Assembly (NCBI RefSeq): GCF_036409155.1
Contig: NZ_JAZGLW010000017.1
Span: 1 to 11,906, forward strand
DNA from: Mycobacterium sp. 050128
GTDB taxonomy: Bacteria; Actinomycetota; Actinomycetes; Mycobacteriales; Mycobacteriaceae
DNA: 11,906 nucleotides
Direction: 5' to 3'
Shown: piece after piece, positions 7,321 through 11,906 of the stretch
Layout: each line of letters opens with the position of its first letter
Position numbering within the stretch: position 1 is the stretch's first letter
Made by a program: the position numbers and the translations under genes
The notes under the pieces: generated by a model
Told to the model about the DNA's origin: nothing
The model's database searches: none
The model's input: the letters and a program-made list of their open reading frames with translations, nothing else

Positions 7321-7686
7321 ATGACGCAAACTCCAGAAGCTAGGGAATCGATAAACGTGACTGGCCAGCCGAATTATGATGCGCGATCTGATCGGCCTAG
7401 TCGGCTGGGTCAGGCCGCTGCGTGGGTGGGCATCGTTGCCGGTGTCGTGTTCATAGTGGCGGTGATCTTATTCTCGGGGTTCTTCTTGGGCTTATCCTCA
7501 GGCGGCCCGTACAGCTGGCATCGGGGTTCCAACGTCGGCCGTGACGTTAGCTGTCCGATGATGGGATCTGGAGGCATGATGGGACCTGGCGGCGGCATGA
7601 TGGGACCCGGTGGAATGGGTCCGGGCGGACCGACGGGTCCTCAGCAAACCCCGAGCACGACGGCACCTACCATGCCGCGGCCCTAA
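7321..7686 (+). CDS. Met/Gly-rich single-pass membrane protein, probable copper-responsive
   Basis: This 121-aa protein has three parts. Residues 1-31 are polar and probably cytoplasmic. Residues 32-57 are one strong transmembrane helix (AAAWVGIVAGVVFIVAVILF and following). The C-terminal part probably lies outside the membrane and contains His67, Cys78 and a repeat of methionine pairs, MMGSGGMMGPGGGMMGPGGM, at 80-99, then a Pro/Thr tail. Clustered methionines outside the membrane are typical Cu(I) ligands in copper chaperones and resistance proteins. I do not recognise a named family. The ATG lies 21 nt after an exact copper-type box; the ribosome binding site is weak, and the short predicted leader suggests near-leaderless translation. 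The gene is intact although both flanks are decayed. Copper binding is inference from composition and promoter. Confidence 0.75.
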   Translation: MTQTPEARESINVTGQPNYDARSDRPSRLGQAAAWVGIVAGVVFIVAVILFSGFFLGLSSGGPYSWHRGSNVGRDVSCPMMGSGGMMGPGGGMMGPGGMGPGGPTGPQQTPSTTAPTMPRP

Positions 7687-8099
7687 CGCTGAGCAAGAAT
7701 AAACGGGCTCGGAGCAGAAGCCACCCGGATGCGGCGTCGCGCCACTGCCTCACAAGCGCTCGCTAGTTCCTTGACATCTCACCGCTGGCACGTGGCGGAT
7801 GGCACGGTTCAAAACTGGGACTGGGACATTCGTTTGCGCCGCGGGCACTCCGCACAGTTGGGCAATGGTGGCGGGTCAGCGTCGGACGGATTAAGGAGTG
7901 GATCGCGTGTTGTGTCCCTGCGGTCGGGTCGCTATTGGTGTCGATGTCGTTGTGTCGCTTGATAAAAACGCCGCCACCGACTCCACCCGCTACTGCCACC
8001 GTGGCGACACCGCCTACCAGTGCGTCCGGGTTTTGATTCGAGAGCGTACCGATCGCTCCAATCCGCATGGGCGACTTTCTGCCCCCACGTCCTACCACT

Positions 8100-8114
8100 T
8101 ACTCTTACGGGGTA
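8100..8114. promoter_or_regulatory. one-mismatch copper-type palindrome
   Basis: TACTCTTACGGGGTA differs from TACCC-N5-GGGTA at one arm position. It lies 2 nt before a possible GTG start on the minus strand (8096-8098). It lacks the GGGTATA extension of the three exact boxes, so it is either a decayed operator or a chance match. Confidence 0.3.
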
Positions 8115-8460
8115 ATTCATTCCAGGGGCTCTACGCTCGGTGGTGTGGTGACTAGAGGCGCGGGTGCACGAGTGGTGCTCGTCACGGTGGCCTTGCGACC
8201 AGGACCTGATCAAATGGGCGTGGAGCGACGAGCCGCTATTTCCTGACGGCAGCGCACTAAGCGTGAACGTGTCACTGATCCTGCCGGACTGCGATACCTA
8301 CCGCGTCGACGTTCAACATTGCTGATTGTGTCGGGTTGTGTTCACCCGCCGCGACCATTGGCGCGGTGGCTCCGTTCACCGCAGCTGTGCTTACCGACCC
8401 CAGCAGCGCCGCGGCGATGTCTGCGCAGCGACGGCAACGCCCGCACGAGTTGTGCAGATT

Positions 8461-8484
8461 GCCTAGTGCCTAGTGTCTAGTGCC
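8461..8484. repeat. short tandem repeat, 7-bp unit
   Basis: GCCTAGT-GCCTAGT-GTCTAGT-GCC: three 7-bp units and a partial fourth, the third with one change. A 7-bp unit shifts the frame and adds TAG stops, so if this arose inside a gene it would have broken it. Confidence 0.7.
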
Positions 8485-8708
8485 GCGGCGAATGTGACGC
8501 CCGCAGCGCGGGCGCACCGCAACGCCAGCCCGACGTCATCGTTCATCGTCTGGGATGAGCTGACTTATCACCTCATGATTTTCGCCGGGTGAGAGCATTG
8601 CCTCGGTGCCACCGAGCTGCCGGTGACTCTCAGCTCCAATGCGAGCATTAGTCTTGCCACGTCGTCGAGGCAGGTCGAATTCGCGGAGGCGTCCACCAAG
8701 GGGACCCG

Positions 8709-9451
8709 TCAACGGGATCTCTTTCGAAGTGCTCCTGCCAATGATCGGCTAGACCAGCGTTGGCTGCGTGACTGCTTCACAAGGACCCGACGGTTGCCAT
8801 GGAGATGCGTGTAACCGGCGGTTAGCGAACAAATGATGGTGGCGACCGCCAGCATCTGGGACCCATTGGCAACCAGGCTAATACCTCCGCCGACCGAAGC
8901 GCCAACGACTAAACTTAGGTACAGCAGAAAGTATCCCAGCCACGCAGACGCGGAGCCGCCGTTGATGTGACGCTCGATACCCTGGCCCATCTTGACCAGC
9001 GTGCCGGTCACGTAGCTCAACGGGGTTGAGACCTCGCCGTCCTTCACAAAGAAGTGTTGAGAGCACCAACTCCGAACGCAACAAAAAAGGTCGGCGTAAG
9101 TGAGAGCTCGCCTGTCGCCGACCATCCGTGTGTGGCAACGCAGACCACAGTGGCAGCGGCCAGTGACAAGGCGGTGAGTACCGTCGGGCCATGGGCGTGC
9201 TCCACCCAAAAGTGGCGCCGGCATAACGATGCAACAACCACGCCAACGACGAACGCCGCCAACAGCAGTGACGCTGTCAGAGCCAGCCAGGGCTGATGGC
9301 GGAAGTACCCCAACGCCGCACGTTCGGTGTTGCCGGTCATGAACGTCACAAAGTATCCGGCGGAATGGGTAAATGCCGCGGCCCCAATCAACCCGGCCAA
9401 CGCGGCCAGGACCCATGACAATCGCGTTTCGCTATCGAACATTTCGCGCAT
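8709..9451 (-). pseudogene. DUF1275 (YoaK-type) membrane protein with one frameshift
   Basis: The first part, from ATG 9449-9451, reads MREMFDSETRLSWVLAALAG, then AAAFTHSAGYFVTFMTGNTE, the diagnostic DUF1275 N-terminal motif, through several membrane helices to FGVGALNTS. At 9052-9053 the frame changes. The second part, FFVKDGEVSTPLSYVTGTLV then KMGQGIERH, matches the family's continuation (ALNTxFVxDGEVxxPLTYVTGTLV). Adding one T in the coding strand gives ALNTFFVKDGE, so the lesion is a single-base loss. The second fragment runs to a stop at 8709; its last ~30 residues are basic and not family-like, so the natural end may also be altered. Intact members are six-helix membrane proteins of about 220-230 aa and unknown transport role. 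A TAGAAT element 7 nt before the ATG suggests leaderless transcription. It could be intact if the base loss is a sequencing error. Confidence 0.8.
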
Positions 9452-9458
9452 ACGGCTA

Positions 9459-9464
9459 ATTCTA
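9459..9464 (-). promoter_or_regulatory. -10 element for leaderless start of the DUF1275 gene
   Basis: TAGAAT on the minus strand fits the mycobacterial TANNNT -10 consensus and ends 7 nt before ATG 9449-9451. That places the transcript start at the A of the start codon. No Shine-Dalgarno sequence is present, which agrees with leaderless translation, common in mycobacteria. Confidence 0.5.
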
Positions 9465-9981
9465 CAAAGCAGTCGGCTCCTGGCGGTGCGGGCGAGTAGT
9501 CCGCGGCTGGTTGCAACGCCATATTGGCGCCAGCCACCGGCCCGTCGCGAGTGTCGGCGGACAGGGGCGTCCTCAGCTGTGGCGCGGTTGGATGTCGGCC
9601 ACGAGGAAACCGCGAGCGACATCCTTGTAGGCGAGTGCACATCTATGAAATTTGCTGCGCTAAAAGCTGTTTCGTGCTCGAAATCGTGTTGTTGTCTGCG
9701 CTGAAGGTGACATCCGCTTGCGCAGCGGTCCGCGAACTCGGCCGCGGGTCGGCGGAAGAGATTGAGCTGGAACGCATCTCACGTAGCTGAACATCGAAGT
9801 GCAGCAGTGTTCTGCGCTCACACTCGTTGCAGTGGGCATCGATTGACCAACGGCCGCGCCACCGTCCAACCGACAGTGTGCGCAGGGCGACTGTACCCCT
9901 GCAATCCCATGGGTGCCCGGAGGCCTCGCCGGTCAGCTGGTGTGACCCGCACTGGCTTTAACGCCAGCCGCGCTTATTTAT
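9465..9981. other. gap without a recognisable gene
   Basis: Open frames are short and overlapping on both strands, with no family resemblance. A small inverted repeat, CTGGC-tttaac-GCCAG (9952-9967), lies just ahead of the copper-type box at 9982; its 5-bp stem is too short to call a terminator. The region may hold decayed sequence. Confidence 0.5.
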
Positions 9982-9998
9982 TACCCCGGTAGGGTATA
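9982..9998 (+). promoter_or_regulatory. CsoR/RicR-type copper box overlapping a -10 element
   Basis: TACCCCGGTAGGGTATA is an exact TACCC-N5-GGGTA palindrome. The right arm continues as TATAAA, a good -10 hexamer (9995-10000), predicting a transcript start near 10007 on the plus strand. The next in-line start is ATG 10023, preceded by GGGGGA. Confidence 0.7.
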
Positions 9999-10022
9999 AA
10001 GTCGTGTCCGCGGGGGACAGTC

Positions 10023-10169
10023 ATGGCGGTGAGCGCCGATTGCCAGCGGCAAGTCCGGTCCCCATTTCGACACGCCGGCCGTGGACCTGGTACGCCTCAA
10101 TTGTCACAGCGGTGTGTCAGTCATTGGATTGTTCCTCTGGTGTTCAACGTAATTAATGTGCCTGCGTGA
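10023..10169 (+). CDS. possible 48-aa protein behind a copper-type box
   Basis: ATG 10023-10025 follows GGGGGACAGTC (GGGGGA with 5 nt spacing) and lies 25 nt after the copper-type box, so the promoter and ribosome binding arrangement is good. The 48-residue product begins MAVSADCQRQVRSPFRH and ends IVPLVFNVINVPA. It has two cysteines (residues 7 and 31) and three histidines or so, not enough to resemble the MymT metallothionein, and no other family is recognised. It overlaps the end of a minus-strand frame that has more protein-like codon use (10104-10364). It may be a real copper-induced small protein, or the truncated remains of the gene the box once controlled. Confidence 0.3.
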   Translation: MAVSADCQRQVRSPFRHAGRGPGTPQLSQRCVSHWIVPLVFNVINVPA

Positions 10170-10364
10170 TCGCCATCGGAGGCGTCTCGTCTTAGCCGAT
10201 ACGCGTGGGCGAAACTCGGAAATCACCGTCATCGCGACGTCGGCCACCATCGCGCCGAGCAGCGGCCAAAACTCACCGTACAGGGGCCAACCGCCCAGAC
10301 TCTGGCGCGGCGCCTGCCCATCGCGTGGGTTCTGTCGGGCTACATCCGGAGAGGACTTAGGTCC
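10104..10364 (-). pseudogene. 5'-truncated reading frame of unknown family between two boxes
   Basis: An 87-codon open frame with no plausible start at its 5' end; it is bounded there by a TAG that falls inside the copper-type box at 10366. The translation looks like genuine protein: RDGQAPRQSLGGWPLYGEFW, then PLLGAMVADVAMTVISEFRP, then a basic tail containing RRLRWRSRRHINYVEH. Codons in the middle are strongly G/C-ending (for example the run encoding LLGAMVADVAM). The middle could form one membrane helix. I do not recognise the family. It is most likely the 3' part of a gene cut off when the adjacent promoter arrived, but a chance antisense frame is possible. Confidence 0.3.
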
Positions 10365-10365
10365 C

Positions 10366-10382
10366 TACCCCCGCAGGGTATA
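10366..10382 (+). promoter_or_regulatory. CsoR/RicR-type copper box overlapping a -10 element
   Basis: TACCCCCGCAGGGTATA is an exact TACCC-N5-GGGTA palindrome; the right arm continues as TATAAC, a -10 hexamer (10379-10384), predicting a transcript start near 10391. The leader of about 46-50 nt reaches the small secreted protein at 10437/10440 with a good ribosome binding site, and the metallopeptidase gene follows. Confidence 0.75.
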
Positions 10383-10436
10383 ACAGGTTAAGTTTGACGG
10401 TGATGAGGGCGACAGCCCTTGCATAGAAGGGAGAAC

Positions 10437-10712
10437 ATGATGAAGTCCCACAGCAAAACCGCGATCACACTGGCCGGCGGAGCAACCATTCTGGCCTTGG
10501 CGGTTGGATTCGGCGCAGGTGAATTGTCGAACAACACCACCACACCGATCGCAGACCCTGCCTCCAGCCTGACGCCGGCGCCCCCAGCGGATCCTTCTGC
10601 GCCGGCTACCAATGTCATTGTCCCCGATCCAAGTAACGGCGGGTGTATTCCGGGGTTGAATTGCGGCCCTATTAACCCGCCAAGGCCCACTCCCGCGAAA
10701 CCGCAGCCGTGA
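10437..10712 (+). CDS. small secreted or membrane-anchored Pro-rich protein behind a copper-type box
   Basis: This 91-aa protein (90 aa from the second ATG at 10440, which has the better 6-nt spacing from GGGAG) begins MMKSHSKTAITLAGGATILA, a basic n-region and a hydrophobic core, so it is a signal peptide or membrane anchor. The exported part is Pro/Ala/Thr-rich and low-complexity, with a conserved-looking segment NVIVPDPSNGGCIPGLNCGP containing Cys-x5-Cys, then a proline tail. No enzyme motif is present and I do not recognise a named family. The upstream GTG at 10419 is disfavoured because it precedes the ribosome binding site. The exact copper-type box 55 nt upstream predicts copper induction. 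It is followed by the LpqM-like gene on the same strand with no visible terminator, so the two are probably co-transcribed. Confidence 0.75.
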   Translation: MMKSHSKTAITLAGGATILALAVGFGAGELSNNTTTPIADPASSLTPAPPADPSAPATNVIVPDPSNGGCIPGLNCGPINPPRPTPAKPQP

Positions 10713-10788
10713 CCCAGGGATTCGTGTACACAACGTACCGATAATGTTCAGTCCGCTGCGCGGTCAGGTGATGGACGCTCACCCAGCC

Positions 10789-11906
10789 ATGGGCTACGCG
10801 CGCCATGATTGTCCGGTTGGGGTGAAGGTGGCATTCGCCTGCGCTAGCACGGTATTGCTGGTAGCAGGATGCTCGACGGTCGTCGACGGGCGTGGGTTGT
10901 CGATGTTTGACAACCCATTCAGGGTGGGGGGACTGCTCGCGATTAACGGTCCGAGCGGGATTCGTTCCAACGCACCCGGTCCCACCGGCACGGTGGTCAA
11001 CACCGACAACGGGAATATCGATAAGTTGTCGTTGCTATCGGTCAACGAGCTCGAGGACTACTGGCAGGCAACTTACGGCGAATCACTGAGCGGCACTTTC
11101 GTCCGGGTTGGCACGCTAGTCTCCTACGACTCCACCGATCCGACGAGTCCGATGGTGTGCCGCAACAAGACCTACCAAGTCCTCAACGCCTTTTTCACCT
11201 CAGGGTGCAACTTGATCGCCTGGGATCGGAGGGGGTTCATGGCGGTTGTGCGGCAGTACTTTGGCGACATGTCTGTCACTGCTGTGTTAGCGCACGAGTA
11301 CGGGCACGCCCTGCAGCAGATGGCGAAACTGGTGACGAGGAAAGACCCCACCCTCGTGCGCGAGCAGCAAGCCGATTGTTTCGCAGGTGTCTATCTGTTT
11401 TGGGTAGCTCAAGGTAAGTCGCCACGCTTCACGCTAAGTGCCGCTGACGGGCTCGACCACGTGCTGGCCGGGATCATCACCACGCGTGACCCCGTGATGG
11501 ACTCCGATGCCGAAATGGATGACGAACATGGGTCGGCGTTGGATCGGATCAGTGCCTTTCAGATAGGTTTCCTCGGCGGCCCCTCGGCGTGCGCGGGCAT
11601 TACTGTGAAGGAAATCGAGCAACGCCGCGGCAATCTGCCGACGATGTTGCGGGCCAAGCCCGGCGAAGCCCCGGAGACCGGTGAGGTTTCGATCAACGAA
11701 GTGACGTTGTCGGCGCTGTTGGAGCTGATGGGAAAGATCTTTTCGCCGAAGAATCCGCCAACGTTGTCCTACAGGGCGGCCAATTGTCCTGGTGCGCAAG
11801 CCGGCCCGCCGGCGTCTTACTGTCCGGCCACCAACACCATTGTGGTCGACCTACCAGCCCTGGTGGCGATGGGGAGACCTGCTGACATGACAGAGCATGC
11901 CCTGCC
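10789..11906 (+). CDS. LpqM-like lipoprotein, neutral zinc metallopeptidase (3' end outside window)
   Basis: The partial protein (372 codons visible) begins with a lipoprotein signal ending STVLLVAGC (lipobox VAGC, Cys28 with this start), then a domain reading DNPFRVGGLLAINGPSG and NGNIDKLSLLSVNELEDYWQ. The zinc site HEYGHALQQ is at 169-177 (HExxH), followed by REQQADCFAGVY from about 191. The ExxxD-CFAG element is shared with YpfJ-type neutral zinc peptidases and probably supplies the third ligand. This architecture matches mycobacterial LpqM, a surface metallopeptidase reported to be needed in the donor for conjugal DNA transfer in M. smegmatis. The start is uncertain: ATG 10744, ATG 10771 and GTG 10822 are in frame; 10789 gives the most usual signal length. 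The active-site residues are intact. It probably belongs to the copper-box transcript starting near 10391. Confidence 0.85.
   Translation, partial: MGYARHDCPVGVKVAFACASTVLLVAGCSTVVDGRGLSMFDNPFRVGGLLAINGPSGIRSNAPGPTGTVVNTDNGNIDKLSLLSVNELEDYWQATYGESLSGTFVRVGTLVSYDSTDPTSPMVCRNKTYQVLNAFFTSGCNLIAWDRRGFMAVVRQYFGDMSVTAVLAHEYGHALQQMAKLVTRKDPTLVREQQADCFAGVYLFWVAQGKSPRFTLSAADGLDHVLAGIITTRDPVMDSDAEMDDEHGSALDRISAFQIGFLGGPSACAGITVKEIEQRRGNLPTMLRAKPGEAPETGEVSINEVTLSALLELMGKIFSPKNPPTLSYRAANCPGAQAGPPASYCPATNTIVVDLPALVAMGRPADMTEHAL

Larger units (their letters stand above)
7687..8708. other. about 1 kb without a recognisable gene
   Basis: No convincing intact gene was found. A minus-strand frame (GTG 8096-8098 to 7763) encodes a peptide with a glycine/valine-rich stretch, VGGVATVAVAGGVGGG, directly behind the one-mismatch copper-type palindrome at 8100; it may be a remnant. 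Further on, minus-strand fragments read MNDDVGLALRCARAAG and, past a small tandem repeat at 8461, a CGRCRRC cysteine cluster, in different frames. None was assigned to a family. The stretch looks like decayed coding DNA. Confidence 0.5.

Noticed and set aside
7763..8098. Minus-strand 111-codon frame with a Gly/Val-rich segment
   Set aside because: No family resemblance and a poor C-terminal composition; kept only as a possible remnant in the gap description.
10023..10169. MymT-type metallothionein behind the copper box
   Set aside because: Only two cysteines, without the clustered Cys pattern of MymT.

Overview
The window reads as a high-GC mycobacterial chromosome or plasmid segment, most likely from a slow-growing species. 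Two PPE-family genes, a mycobacterial DUF732 secreted protein, an LpqS-like copper lipoprotein and an LpqM-like metallopeptidase lipoprotein all point that way. The species cannot be named from this sequence. No tRNA, rRNA, insertion sequence, CRISPR array or origin was seen.

Layout. (1) Positions 96-3387, minus strand: a compact, intact cluster of an 83-aa hypothetical ORF, two PPE-SVP genes with a 2-nt gap, and a secreted DUF732 protein. Each gene except the first has a good Shine-Dalgarno site. (2) Positions 3458-4313, minus strand: a DUF4396-like multi-pass membrane protein, preceded by a possible 39-aa ORF with a near-perfect ribosome binding site. (3) Positions 4365-9451: an eroded accessory region. 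It holds a D-amino-acid-oxidase-like gene with an internal deletion and frameshifts, an intact LpqS-like lipoprotein, a DUF2231 membrane gene with two single-base losses, a broken SHOCT-domain membrane gene, one intact Met/Gly-rich membrane protein on the plus strand, and a DUF1275 (YoaK-type) gene broken by one single-base loss. Long stretches between them hold no recognisable gene. (4) Positions 9982-11906, plus strand: two promoter boxes, a small secreted protein, and an LpqM-like zinc metallopeptidase that runs off the window end.

The theme tying regions 3 and 4 together is copper. Three exact copies of the palindrome TACCC-N5-GGGTA, each continuing as GGGTATA so that the right arm supplies a -10 hexamer, lie at 7284, 9982 and 10366. 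Two one-mismatch copies lie at 5656 and 8100. This is the type of operator bound by CsoR/RicR-family copper-sensing repressors, although no sensor gene is in the window. The boxes lie before a Met-rich membrane protein, before a possible 48-aa ORF, and before the secreted-protein/LpqM-like pair. LpqS, SHOCT, DUF2231 and DUF4396-like proteins are plausible companions in metal handling. The inferred picture is a partly decayed copper-responsive regulon in which the box-driven genes have stayed intact while several neighbours have become pseudogenes.
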